Assembly: GCF_000170915.1 (NCBI RefSeq)
Contig: NZ_ABCT01000007.1
Location: forward strand, 1-64,000
DNA from: Limnobacter sp. MED105
GTDB lineage: Bacteria > Pseudomonadota > Gammaproteobacteria > Burkholderiales > Burkholderiaceae_B
Direction: 5' to 3'
DNA: 64,000 bases
Numbering within the stretch: position 1 is the first letter of the stretch; every line of letters begins with the position of its first letter. Below the pieces are notes generated by a model that made no database searches, was not told the DNA's origin, and saw only the letters and a list, made by a program, of their open reading frames with translations. This document shows, piece after piece, positions 8,098 to 16,222 of the stretch. A program made the position numbers and the translations under genes.

Positions 8098-8325
8098 AGC
8101 CAACTCGGCGGGGTTGTCTTAGTTATAACCAACTCGACGGGGTTACCTGCTTCCTCACAGAAAACCGCTTGATCCCTTTTTGAGCCAAGGCATTCAATTC
8201 ACCCAAGCCCGACAAGAAAGATGGTCGGGTCTTGGGTGTCGCCTACGGGCGAGCATTGAAGCCTTGGTTCAAACGGGGCGGTTTTCTTGAAGTTCGGAAC
8301 AGGCAAGCCCACTGCCGAGTTGGCT
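8098..8325. repeat. Palindromic intergenic element, type with CCAACTCGGC ends
   Basis: This 228-bp element is bounded by a perfect 12-bp inverted repeat, AGCCAACTCGGC (8098-8109) and GCCGAGTTGGCT (8314-8325). Inside it, AGAAAACCGC (8159-8168) pairs with GCGGTTTTCT (8278-8287). GAGCCAAGGC pairs with GCCTTGGTTC, and CCCAAGCCCGAC pairs with GTCGGGTCTTGGG around an AAGAAAGATG loop. The whole could fold as one long hairpin RNA or cruciform. A second CCAACTCG at about 8129 hints at a nested or repeated end. It lies between convergent genes and shares its core with the elements at 8421, 14010 and 46231. Confidence 0.75.
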
Positions 8326-8420
8326 TAAACTAGCGCCAGCGGCTCACCAGCAAGTTCGCGTCACAGCGCAACTGGTGCGAACTACTATCTACCGCCGCGC
8401 AGTTCACAGCAGGTTTCAGG

Positions 8421-8622
8421 GCACAATCGGCGTCGGTGTTTCGATCGTCTCGCCTTCAAGAAAACCTGCCCTTGCGTGTCGAGCAGGGCCGGTGTCGTCC
8501 CAGTATGGGCGACAGAGAACGCGCCCGACTCGCTTTTTGGAGGGGCGTTCTCAGGCATCGTAAGGCTCAGCAAGGGATATACAGGTTTTCTGGCGAAAGG
8601 GCGGAACACGAGCTGATTGGGC
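8421..8622. repeat. Palindromic intergenic element, type with CCCAATC ends
   Basis: This 202-bp element directly follows the previous one in the same convergent gap. Its left end reads CACAATCGGCGTCGGTGTTT, then TCGATCGTCTCGCCTTCAAG and AAAACCTG. Its right end is CAGGTTTTCTGGCGAAAGGG ending in GATTGGGC. Both ends match the elements at 14010 and 46231 almost base for base, while the centre is different and carries its own stem (GAACGC with GGCGTTC). Apparent reading frames through it (for example 8385-8753 minus) are by-products of the repeat. About 95 bp (8326-8420) separate it from the first element and hold only a small hairpin (GTTCGC with GCGAAC). Confidence 0.75.
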
Positions 8623-8643
8623 CAAGTGAACCAGCCGGTTGTG

Positions 8644-9333
8644 CTAAACCGCTTTTCGTAGTTGAAATTGCCGCGTTCCCCACTGAATGAGGAACGGCAC
8701 CAAAGCCAGTGCCGCCAGTGAAATGACCACCTCAAGCGAAATAAGCTCCTCAAGCCTGTTCACCTTGGCCAGCTCATTGCCCGCATTCACATACAGCATG
8801 GTGCCAGGCAGCATGCCTAGAAAGCTGGTCCACAAGAAGGTCCACGGCTTTACACGTGTAAGGCCAGCCAGCAGATTGAATGCAACGAAAGGAATGATGG
8901 GTGCCAGTCGCAGGCTGAGCAAGTAAGCCACTTCGTTTTTCTCAATGCCTTTGTTGATGTCATTCAGCTTGTTGGCAAAGCGGCTTTCAACTGAGGATCG
9001 GAAAAAGTGCCGCGCAAACAGCATGGTGAGCAAGGCACCCAAAGCCGATGCTGCGGTGGACACGACCATGCACAAGCCAAAACCCATGCAGCCGCCACCC
9101 ACCAGCATCAACACGCCTGCACCGGGCAGGCACAGCGCTGTGAGCAATACAAATACACCGAAGTAAATGACAGTGACCAACGTGGGGTTGTCCATAAAGT
9201 GCATGGCCAATTCGCGCTGGGCAGCCAACATGTCTTGCAGCGACACATCTGCACTGAGCCACACCAACAACAGCACCGCCGCGACCAGCATCAGTGTGGT
9301 TTTCTTCCAGTGTTGTTGAACAGCATTTTGCAT
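8644..9333 (-). CDS. TVP38/TMEM64 (SNARE-associated/DedA-like) membrane protein
   Basis: This 229-residue inner-membrane protein has an N-terminal helix (about 12-28), then the family core: helices around 55-75 (VTVIYFGVFVLLTALCLPGA), the glycine-rich LMLVGGGCMGFG, the re-entrant APIIPFVAFNLLAGLTRV, and a last helix near 205. The ATG at 9333 has GGAAG at proper spacing; a TTG one codon upstream is less likely. It starts 11 nt after the selD-fusion stop and so belongs to the selenium operon. DedA/TVP38 proteins transport lipids or small anions, and from memory a DedA mutant of Cupriavidus metallidurans is altered in selenite uptake. A selenite role here is inference. Confidence 0.85.
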   Translation of the reverse strand: MQNAVQQHWKKTTLMLVAAVLLLVWLSADVSLQDMLAAQRELAMHFMDNPTLVTVIYFGVFVLLTALCLPGAGVLMLVGGGCMGFGLCMVVSTAASALGALLTMLFARHFFRSSVESRFANKLNDINKGIEKNEVAYLLSLRLAPIIPFVAFNLLAGLTRVKPWTFLWTSFLGMLPGTMLYVNAGNELAKVNRLEELISLEVVISLAALALVPFLIQWGTRQFQLRKAV

Positions 9334-9344
9334 CAAGTGCTTCC

Positions 9345-11633
9345 TTAACCCTTCAATACAATCGGTTCAATGGCTTCGCCCTGAGGCAGTATGCGGCCAA
9401 TAATGGCGGTGTGTTCATAGCCCAGTTTCTTCAATGCAGCCACACAGGCCTCAGCTTTGTCACCGGGCACGGTGGCCAGCAAACCACCTGCTGTTTGTGG
9501 GTCAAATATCAGCGGGTAGCGCGGGTCATTCACATACTCAGCCTGATTTCGAATGGCGCGGCGCAAGCGCACGTTCGCCGGTTGCAGAGAGCTCACAATA
9601 CCAGCGCTGACCATTTCAAGCGCGCCGTCCAGCAAAGGCAGGGCGCTTAGATCAAGTTCAGCGTCTACCTCTGAAGGGCGGGTCATTTCCACCAAATGGC
9701 CCAACAGCCCAAAACCAGTCAGGTCGGTACAGGCCTTCGATCCATATTCACGAAGGCACTGTGCGCCAATTCGGTTGCTCTTCACCATCGATTCCAGTGC
9801 TGCATCAATCCAACGACCCTTCGTTTTCAACTGGGGCAAGGCGGCAAACAGTGTCCCGGTACCAATTGGTTTGGTCAGCAATATTGCATCGCCGGGGCGC
9901 ATGCCACCTTTGATCATCACGCCGTCCAGGTTTTCATCGACCAAGCCATTGATGGCAAAGCCCAAGGCCAACTCACGACCTTCGCCAGTGTGACCGCCCA
10001 CCAGTGCGCAACCTGCTTCGTTCAACACTTCAACTGCACCGCTCATCATTTGAAACAACAGTTCTTCAACTTTCGATTCCAGCCCGGGGGGTACGGTGAC
10101 CACGGCGGTGGCCGATTGCGCCTCGCCACCCATGGCAAATACATCGCCCAGCGCATGGTTGGCGGCAACTTTGCCGAAAATGTAAGGGTCGTCTACAAAA
10201 GCCCGGAAGAAGTCGACTGTGTGCACCATGGCTTTGCCGGGGGGTACTTTCACAATCGCAGCATCGTCAGGGGCATGCAGGCCTACCAATACATCTTCGC
10301 GATCCACCGGCTTTAGGTTACCGAGTGCGCGAGATAAAACTGTTGAACCCACTTTGGCGCCGCAACCACCACAGCGCATGGCGATGGCTGAAATGGCCTG
10401 TAGGCTTTCTTCCTGAGTCAATGCGAGGTTGGGCGTGATGCTACCACCAGCCGGCTTCGCGTTGGGGTCCATCTCAGGAAATTCACTGAATTTCGCCATG
10501 AAGCGGCGGTCAATCCAGTCTTTCCACTGCCACACCCAAGCGCCTGCAAAGCCCAAGGAGCCTTTGGACGCCACGGCGTATTTGTCGCCAGTGCTGATCA
10601 AGGCCAGCCAGGTTTTTTGGGGTCGGTATTCCAGCAGGTCGGCCCCCTGCACAAACAGGTGCAGGTTCTTGGTCAGTGGTTTGCCCATGCGTACAGCAAA
10701 CACACCGGCTTTTTCCAGTGGTGTGCTGGTCAGGTTGGCGATGTCGCCTGCTGCAAAAATTTTGGGGTCGCGCGTAGTTTGCAGGGTTGGTCCCACGTTG
10801 ATAAAGCCACGGGAATCCAGTTCAAGGTCGGTGTTCTTCAGCCACGCTGCACCACCAGCCTGTGTGACCCACATGATTTCATCGGCATGCAGGTTTTCAC
10901 CCTGTTTGGTTTGCAGGGTGTGGCCGTCGAGCTGAATCACTTCTGCATCGCGGTGAAGCATTACGCCGCGCTCGGTCAGCACTTTCTCGAAACGAGCGCG
11001 CACGCCAGCGTTGTGCGTGGGCAGTACATCAGCATCGGCGGTGAACAGGTGAAATTCAAGTTCATCGGGGTTGCGGCCCATGGTGCGCAGTTCGTTGCGC
11101 AAGCGAAACTGCATGGCCAGCGCCAGTTCAACACCACCGGCTCCACCACCCACCACGGCAATGGTGGTTTTGCCTGCGTGGGTTTTTACTCGCTCCAACA
11201 GGCTTACCCAGCGCTGGTTGAATCGTGCAATCGGCTTCACGGGCACCGCGTTTTCCAAAGCACCCGGTACCAGTTGCACTTGCGGCGTGCTGCCAATGTT
11301 GATGGACAAGGCGTCGTAAGCCACGGGTGGTCTGTTTTTGCAAATCACCTTTTGATTGGCGCGGTCAATGCCCACCACTTCGTCTTTGAACAAGCGTGCA
11401 CCCGCAAATGCACACAGGCGGCCCAGGTCGATATGAACGTCGTCGTAGCTGTAGTGGCCCGCAATGTAGCCGGGCAGCATGCCGGAATAGGGTGTGTGAA
11501 TGTCGGTACAAATCAGGGTAAGGCGCACACCGGGCCAGGGCTTCATGCCAAACATGCGCAGCACACCCACATGGCTGTGACCGCCGCCAACTAAAACGAT
11601 GTCACGAAGAATGGGTTGGTCAAATGTTTGCAT
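9345..11633 (-). CDS. selD: Selenide, water dikinase fused to an N-terminal FAD/NAD(P)H oxidoreductase
   Basis: This 762-residue fusion begins with an NDH-2-like pyridine nucleotide-disulfide oxidoreductase: FAD motif LVGGGHSHVG at residue 13, NAD motif VVGGGAGGVELAL near 165, and a second FAD motif FAAGDIA near 290. From about residue 415 comes a complete SelD. Cys424 and Lys427 in RCGGCGAKVG correspond to catalytic Cys17/Lys20 of E. coli SelD, and GGHTGEGRE and DLTGFGLLGHL are present. SelD makes selenophosphate from selenide and ATP; the oxidoreductase half may deliver reduced selenium. It overlaps the upstream SenB-like gene by 14 bp. No selA, selB or selenouridine gene lies in the window, so the product may feed SenB. 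Confidence 0.95.
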   Translation of the reverse strand: MQTFDQPILRDIVLVGGGHSHVGVLRMFGMKPWPGVRLTLICTDIHTPYSGMLPGYIAGHYSYDDVHIDLGRLCAFAGARLFKDEVVGIDRANQKVICKNRPPVAYDALSINIGSTPQVQLVPGALENAVPVKPIARFNQRWVSLLERVKTHAGKTTIAVVGGGAGGVELALAMQFRLRNELRTMGRNPDELEFHLFTADADVLPTHNAGVRARFEKVLTERGVMLHRDAEVIQLDGHTLQTKQGENLHADEIMWVTQAGGAAWLKNTDLELDSRGFINVGPTLQTTRDPKIFAAGDIANLTSTPLEKAGVFAVRMGKPLTKNLHLFVQGADLLEYRPQKTWLALISTGDKYAVASKGSLGFAGAWVWQWKDWIDRRFMAKFSEFPEMDPNAKPAGGSITPNLALTQEESLQAISAIAMRCGGCGAKVGSTVLSRALGNLKPVDREDVLVGLHAPDDAAIVKVPPGKAMVHTVDFFRAFVDDPYIFGKVAANHALGDVFAMGGEAQSATAVVTVPPGLESKVEELLFQMMSGAVEVLNEAGCALVGGHTGEGRELALGFAINGLVDENLDGVMIKGGMRPGDAILLTKPIGTGTLFAALPQLKTKGRWIDAALESMVKSNRIGAQCLREYGSKACTDLTGFGLLGHLVEMTRPSEVDAELDLSALPLLDGALEMVSAGIVSSLQPANVRLRRAIRNQAEYVNDPRYPLIFDPQTAGGLLATVPGDKAEACVAALKKLGYEHTAIIGRILPQGEAIEPIVLKG

Positions 11634-12678
11634 TGTTTACTTCTTGTTTGTTTTGAATGGCTCGTTGTACGAGTCGAATTAGGTGATTTTGTTCGTTTTC
11701 CGGGGCAAATAATTTCGCTCGCTCGGCGCACTGGTTTTTTAGCTTGGTGTACAAACTGGATTTACCCGGTGGCAGGGGTTTCGGATTCACTATGTCTTCT
11801 TGCAACTGGGTCAGCATATTGGCCAGGGCATGCGAATTGCCCAAAGGGAAATAACCCTGGTAACCTGCGCCCAGCATGCCGATATTGCCATCAATGTAGC
11901 TGGCCACCACCGGGGTTCCGCTGCACACCGCTTCCATGATGACATGCGCTCCGCCTTCCATTTTGCTGGCGTGCACCAGCACATGGGCGCGTTGAATGCG
12001 TGTTCGGGTAGCGCCATGTGGCTGATTGCCCAGCCAGTGGTAGTTGGGGCAAGCCTGCATGGTTTCCTCGGCGGCTTGGGCCAGCTCGGGGTCCAGGGGG
12101 CCACCAATGTGATCAATGTAAATGTCGGGGTAGCCACGCAACAACACGGCAGCTTCCATCAGGGTTTGGGGCATTTTTTCATCGCGCAAATGGCCCACCA
12201 TAACCACCTTCAAACGACGTTTGGCCTTCGAAAGGGTTTTGCGTGTCGTGGTGGACTGAAAAATAACAGAGGTCTTTTCCTGCAAGGCTTCGCTGAGTTT
12301 CTCTGTGCCTTTTTCCTGCAACACGATCAAATGTTGTGCCAATTCCAGCGATTTTTGCGCAGTTTCATCGGTTTCGATATCGCGGTACAGGTCGGTGCCG
12401 GTCAGCGCCAATATCAGCCCAGGGCTTCCGTTTGCATCGGTATCACGGCTGTGTGCCCAGGCGGCGATTGAATCGGCAGAGCGCCGTGCATGCAGCGCGA
12501 TCATTGCAACATCGTGTTGTGTGGCGGGTGTGTTTTCCCAGTGCTTCACAATGCGCACATTGAAATGCCCGGACAAAAACAATTGCCAGCGGCGGGCGGT
12601 TTGCCAATTCCCATTGTTGGAATCGGCAAGTGCGGGGCTTACGATGACGACAGACGGTTTAATCAAGACAACAGCCAC
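11620..12678 (-). CDS. senB: SenB-type glycosyltransferase (selenosugar synthase family)
   Basis: This 352-residue GT4-like glycosyltransferase is of the TIGR04348 type. Diagnostic stretches are NNGNWQTARRWQLFLS near residue 21, ALHARRSADSIAAW near 61 and LTGTDLYRDIETD near 93. The C-terminal nucleotide-sugar site includes HASKMEGGAHVIMEAV around residue 240. Family members called SenB join selenophosphate-derived selenium to a UDP-sugar to give a selenosugar for selenoneine synthesis. Direct 14-bp overlap with selD strongly supports this role. The frame opens with GTG at 12678 without a clear ribosome site. The third pathway enzyme, SenA (EgtB-like), is not visible in the window. Confidence 0.85.
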   Translation of the reverse strand: MAVVLIKPSVVIVSPALADSNNGNWQTARRWQLFLSGHFNVRIVKHWENTPATQHDVAMIALHARRSADSIAAWAHSRDTDANGSPGLILALTGTDLYRDIETDETAQKSLELAQHLIVLQEKGTEKLSEALQEKTSVIFQSTTTRKTLSKAKRRLKVVMVGHLRDEKMPQTLMEAAVLLRGYPDIYIDHIGGPLDPELAQAAEETMQACPNYHWLGNQPHGATRTRIQRAHVLVHASKMEGGAHVIMEAVCSGTPVVASYIDGNIGMLGAGYQGYFPLGNSHALANMLTQLQEDIVNPKPLPPGKSSLYTKLKNQCAERAKLFAPENEQNHLIRLVQRAIQNKQEVNNANI

Positions 12679-12783
12679 TTAATTGGAGGGGGTAAATTCG
12701 GGGGAGATAACCACCCGAGGTGGTACACTGCGACCCTGAAGAAGTTTACACGATCCGACCCGCCATTCACCGCGAGAACCCGC

Positions 12784-13977
12784 ATGCAATCAGCCCAAGA
12801 AACCCCTGTGATCCAATGGACCAAAGGCGAGGAAACGTTCAGCGCGCGCTGGCAATCGGAGCGCAATTTGGCGGTGCCCGGCAAAGTGATGCTGGCTGAC
12901 GACACCCTGACCGCTGACATGGCTTACCGCCTGGCCTGTGAGGGCAATGTGTTTTTGTGGCAAAGCGACTTTCAAAATGCTCGCCAGTTGATGCAAGCCT
13001 TGGTGCGCCGTGTGGACAAAAATGCCGAGCACAAGAAAAGCAAGTCGGCCAAGGCAGGCAAGACCGACGTGGAATATCCCCAAAAATTTCATTTGTATCG
13101 CCAAACCCAGGCACAGCGCGCGCGAATTCTGGGTTCAATCCTGATTCCGTTCAACGCCGATTACAGTATTCCCTTGCGCCGCGCACCCGATGTGTTGTTG
13201 GCGTGCACGGAAGCCTGGGGCGAGCCACAAGTGGACGGCCCAATGATTGTGACTTCGCTACGCGAGATGATGGGCGTGGTAGGTGCGCATGAATGGCGCA
13301 AAAAAGGCGTGGATGTACCCGCGCTTGGCGATCCTCCCAATAATCGCATTCACCCGTACTACGGGGTTTTTTCCCCGGTGCGGGGCGAGTATGTTGATTT
13401 GGTACTGAAAGCCCCCATGCCCAAAGCCTGTGAAGTCAACGGCTCGGCGGTAGATGTAGGTACGGGCACGGGCGTGTTGGCAGCCGTGCTGGCTCAACGC
13501 TGGTTGAGCAATATTGTGGCCACCGACAACGACCCGCGCGCGCTGGAATGTGCGCAATTCAATGTCCAGAATTTGGGCATGGGCAAGCAGGTGAAAGTGG
13601 TGCAGGCCGATTTGTTTCCCGACAGCAAAGCCGATTTGATTGTGTGCAACCCACCCTGGTTGCCGGGCAAGCCCACTTCACCGATTGAACGCGCTATTTA
13701 CGATGAAAACAGCGGCATGCTGAAAGCGTATCTGGCTGGCCTGGCTGCGCACTTGAATGCAGGCGGCGAGGGTTGGCTGATTTTGTCTGATTTGGCGGAG
13801 CACCTGAAATTGCGCACGCGTGAAGAATTGTTGGGTTGGATTGAACTGGCAGGTTTGAAGGTACTGGGCCGCATGGATGCCAAGCCCAAGCATGGCAAGG
13901 CATTTGATGCCAGCGATGTGCTGTTTGATGCACGGAGCAAGGAAGTGACCAGTTTGTGGCGGCTTGCTGCTGCGTGA
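12784..13977 (+). CDS. Class I SAM-dependent methyltransferase, HemK/RsmC-like
   Basis: This protein has 397 residues from the ATG at 12784; a much longer frame upstream is the antisense of senB. The N-terminal 200 residues are an unassigned domain with a Lys-rich patch (about residue 84-100). The C-terminal half is a Rossmann methyltransferase with motif I VDVGTGTGVLAAVL near residue 223, acidic ATDNDPRALECA, and the NPPW motif near 288. That motif is typical of enzymes modifying glutamine side chains or exocyclic amines of nucleic acids. The target is therefore probably a protein Gln, rRNA or DNA base, but is not determined. It is divergent from senB across about 105 bp. Confidence 0.82.
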   Translation: MQSAQETPVIQWTKGEETFSARWQSERNLAVPGKVMLADDTLTADMAYRLACEGNVFLWQSDFQNARQLMQALVRRVDKNAEHKKSKSAKAGKTDVEYPQKFHLYRQTQAQRARILGSILIPFNADYSIPLRRAPDVLLACTEAWGEPQVDGPMIVTSLREMMGVVGAHEWRKKGVDVPALGDPPNNRIHPYYGVFSPVRGEYVDLVLKAPMPKACEVNGSAVDVGTGTGVLAAVLAQRWLSNIVATDNDPRALECAQFNVQNLGMGKQVKVVQADLFPDSKADLIVCNPPWLPGKPTSPIERAIYDENSGMLKAYLAGLAAHLNAGGEGWLILSDLAEHLKLRTREELLGWIELAGLKVLGRMDAKPKHGKAFDASDVLFDARSKEVTSLWRLAAA

Positions 13978-14009
13978 TTGCTTTAATGCCCACTCGGCGC
14001 GTGTTTGTC

Positions 14010-14201
14010 GCTCAATCAGCGCGAATCCCAATCGCTTGCCAGAAAACCTGTTAATCCCTTTTTGAAGTCACCCTGACTCAATCCGCTCGACAAAACAGAT
14101 GGTCGATCGGATTGTCAGCCTGCGGCTGAACGTGGCGTGTGAATTCAAGCGGGCAGGTTTTCTTGAAGGCGAAGCGATTGAGACCACGCTGCTGATTGCG
14201 C
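14010..14201. repeat. Palindromic intergenic element, type with CCCAATC ends
   Basis: This 192-bp element lies in the convergent gap between the methyltransferase and egtD. Left: GCTCAATC and then GCTTGCC followed by AGAAAACCTG (14041-14050). Right: CAGGTTTTCTTGAAGGCGAA followed by GCGATTGAG and GATTGCGC. In the centre CAATCCGCTCGAC pairs with GTCGATCGGATTG around an AAAACAGATG loop, similar to the loop of the 8098 element. Its outer 40 bp on both sides match the 46231 element in the opposite orientation. Confidence 0.75.
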
Positions 14202-14329
14202 GATTAGTTGGTGAGCAACAAACAGGTCGGTGAATGATCACGCACCCGCGCACTATCGGAAAATTGAGAGAATCGCCAAAGTCGGCGTTTCTAAACTCTG
14301 CCACTTTGACTCGCAGTGGTCTGAGATGC

Positions 14330-14385
14330 AGCCAACTCGGCAGGCGGTTTTCTGTGCGGAATCGGGCAACCCCGCCGAGGTGGCT
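14330..14385. repeat. Short palindrome, probable deletion derivative of the 8098-type element
   Basis: AGCCAACTCGGC (14330-14341) faces GCCGAGGTGGCT (14374-14385), the same 12-bp end sequence as the 8098 element with one change. Only 32 bp lie between, including GCGGTTTTCTGTG. The rest of 14202-14415 shows no gene; open frames there run antisense to egtD. Confidence 0.6.
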
Positions 14386-14415
14386 ATTAAACAGGCAAGT
14401 TCGCGGAGCTGCCTT

Positions 14416-15387
14416 TCAAGCCTGCGCCCAAAACACCGCAAACTTTTGATCCGGGTCGGTGTAAGCCTTACACGCCAAAAAACCCGCACGTTTCAGAAGG
14501 TCTTCAAACCCGGTCAGCGTCCACTTGTAAGAGTTCTCTGTGTGGATTCGTTCGCCTTCTACAAATTGGCGTTGTCCACCTTCCCAAGTCACCACCACAT
14601 CGCGCAGTGCTTCCAGGTGCATTTCAATTCTGTTCAGTTCGGTGTTGTACAGGCCAATGTGTTTCCAGTCTTCCAACTGGAAGTTGGTGCCAGCCAGTGT
14701 ATTGAAGTGCAGCAGCATGTTGCGGTTAAATGCCGCAGTCACACCCAGTGCATCGTCGTAAGCTGCTTCAAGCACCGTTTTGCTTTTCACCAGGTCGACA
14801 CCAATCAATAGACCGCCACCGGTTGCTGTTGCACACACAGTATGCACCTGTTTCAAAAACAGAAGTGCCTCTTCAGGGGTGAAGTTGCCTATGCTGGAGC
14901 CCGGGTAAAACATCACGCGTGGCTGAGCCGGGTTCAGTGCCAGGCCAGCAGGCAAGTTCAGTTCGCTGGAGAAGTCCATGCCTACGCCGCTCATTTCAAG
15001 TTCCGGAAATTGCCTTTGCAGGCATTCCAGCGCGCCTTTCAAAAAGTCCACGGAAATGTCCACAGCCACATAACGCGCCGGGTGGAATACATTGAAAAGT
15101 TTGGCCGCTTTTTCGCAATTGCCTGCGCCCAGATCGATGAACACCGAGCCCTTGGGCACCTGCCTGGCCATGTCATGTCCATGGCTTGAAAAAATTAGTG
15201 CCTCGGTGCGGGTGGGGTAGTACTCGGGGATGCAGGTGATGGCTTCAAACAGTTTGGAGCCCAGCTCATCGTACAAATACTTGGGCGATGTGTGCGCCTT
15301 GCTGGCGCGTAGGCCGCTTAGCAACTCCTCACGAATGTGCTCGGCTTGGGCTTGGTAAATCTGTATGAATTGAGGTGTGGGTGTCAT
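14416..15387 (-). CDS. egtD: L-histidine N-alpha-methyltransferase (EgtD family)
   Basis: This 323-residue enzyme trimethylates histidine to hercynine, the precursor of ergothioneine and selenoneine. Family marks include SPKYLYDELGSKLFEAI and EYYPTRTEALIF near residue 55, SAM motif FIDLGAGNCEKAAKLF near 83, FYPGSSIGNFTPEEA near 160, and the histidine-pocket region around ALGVTAAFNRNMLLHFN. It begins 13 nt after the second phnE-like permease and so is cotranscribed with an ABC importer. No egtB/senA gene lies beside it, which is unusual. Related methyltransferases of the DUF2260 group exist, but the length and motifs fit EgtD well. Confidence 0.9.
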   Translation of the reverse strand: MTPTPQFIQIYQAQAEHIREELLSGLRASKAHTSPKYLYDELGSKLFEAITCIPEYYPTRTEALIFSSHGHDMARQVPKGSVFIDLGAGNCEKAAKLFNVFHPARYVAVDISVDFLKGALECLQRQFPELEMSGVGMDFSSELNLPAGLALNPAQPRVMFYPGSSIGNFTPEEALLFLKQVHTVCATATGGGLLIGVDLVKSKTVLEAAYDDALGVTAAFNRNMLLHFNTLAGTNFQLEDWKHIGLYNTELNRIEMHLEALRDVVVTWEGGQRQFVEGERIHTENSYKWTLTGFEDLLKRAGFLACKAYTDPDQKFAVFWAQA

Positions 15388-15400
15388 TGGTTCAGATCGA

Positions 15401-16222
15401 TTAACGGGTCATACGACGGCGAAGGTGATAGCTCATGCTGTCCACGATTGCCACCAACAGTAACATGGCGGCCAATATGGTTGCTGTCTTGCCCATTTGG
15501 AACAAGCCCATGTGGAAAGATAGAAGCTGACCTAAACCACCGGCACCAACCACGCCCAGAATGGCCGCAGCACGAATGTTGTTTTCCCACCGGTAGAGGG
15601 TATAGCTCATCAGTTGCGGGATTACCTGTGGCAAGGTGGTGAAATAAAACACGCGCAAGTTCCCGATTCCTTGGGTACGAAGGGCATCCGCAGGCTCTGG
15701 CGGCGCATTCTCGATAGACTCGGCAAACAATCGCCCAAGTACACCAGTGGTGTGAAAAGCCAATGCCAATGTACCAGCGAATGGCCCCAGGCCAGCTGAA
15801 ATCAGCAAAAGTGCTGCCCACACCAATTCCGGAATGGAGCGCAATGCATTCAGAACCCAGCGGGTCGGCGTGCGCATTAAGCCTTTGTCGCCACTGTGCA
15901 GTTTGCTGGCCGGGATTGCCAGCGCCAGCCCAGCCAGGGCGGCAAGGGCGGTACCCATTAGGGACATGGCCAGTGTTTCAACAGTACCCCAGCCTACTTT
16001 GACGAGAAATTCTGAGTCAGTTTCGATTGGAAAAAATTCAGCAACAAAGCGTCCCATGGATCTGAAGGCTTCCATGGACAGAAAATCGCCCCATTTCAGG
16101 CCCAATGTCCAGAAGCTGGCGATAATCAGTGACAGCATGGCCAATAGCAACATGGCCGTGCCGCTTTTCATGATCGCGGGGGCTTTGCTTGGGCAGGGCG
16201 TTGGGTTGGGCTGTGCGCTCAT
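15401..16222 (-). CDS. phnE: PhnE-type ABC transporter permease (second copy)
   Basis: This 273-residue permease has about six membrane helices and the cytoplasmic EAA-like loop near residue 180 (DALRTQGIGNLRVFYFTTLPQVIPQ). SIPELVWAALLL near residue 140 and RAAAILGVVGAGGLGQLL near 215 are typical of phosphonate-type transporters. Its ATG overlaps the stop of the first permease. The pair probably forms a heterodimeric channel. Confidence 0.88.
   Translation of the reverse strand: MSAQPNPTPCPSKAPAIMKSGTAMLLLAMLSLIIASFWTLGLKWGDFLSMEAFRSMGRFVAEFFPIETDSEFLVKVGWGTVETLAMSLMGTALAALAGLALAIPASKLHSGDKGLMRTPTRWVLNALRSIPELVWAALLLISAGLGPFAGTLALAFHTTGVLGRLFAESIENAPPEPADALRTQGIGNLRVFYFTTLPQVIPQLMSYTLYRWENNIRAAAILGVVGAGGLGQLLSFHMGLFQMGKTATILAAMLLLVAIVDSMSYHLRRRMTR

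Noticed and set aside
8385-8753. Minus-strand frame with the peptide VFLKARRSKHRRR, also found at 46090-46320
   Set aside because: The shared peptide is only the translation of the conserved arm of the palindromic element, and the frames differ elsewhere.
10617-11594. 325-codon plus-strand frame opposite the selD fusion
   Set aside because: It is antisense to a clearly real gene, with no family features.
12490-12783. N-terminal extension of the methyltransferase frame
   Set aside because: It is antisense to senB; the ATG at 12784 gives a sensible protein.
14230-14811. Plus-strand 193-codon frame
   Set aside because: It runs mostly antisense to egtD and starts in the repeat region; codon use and ribosome site are poor.
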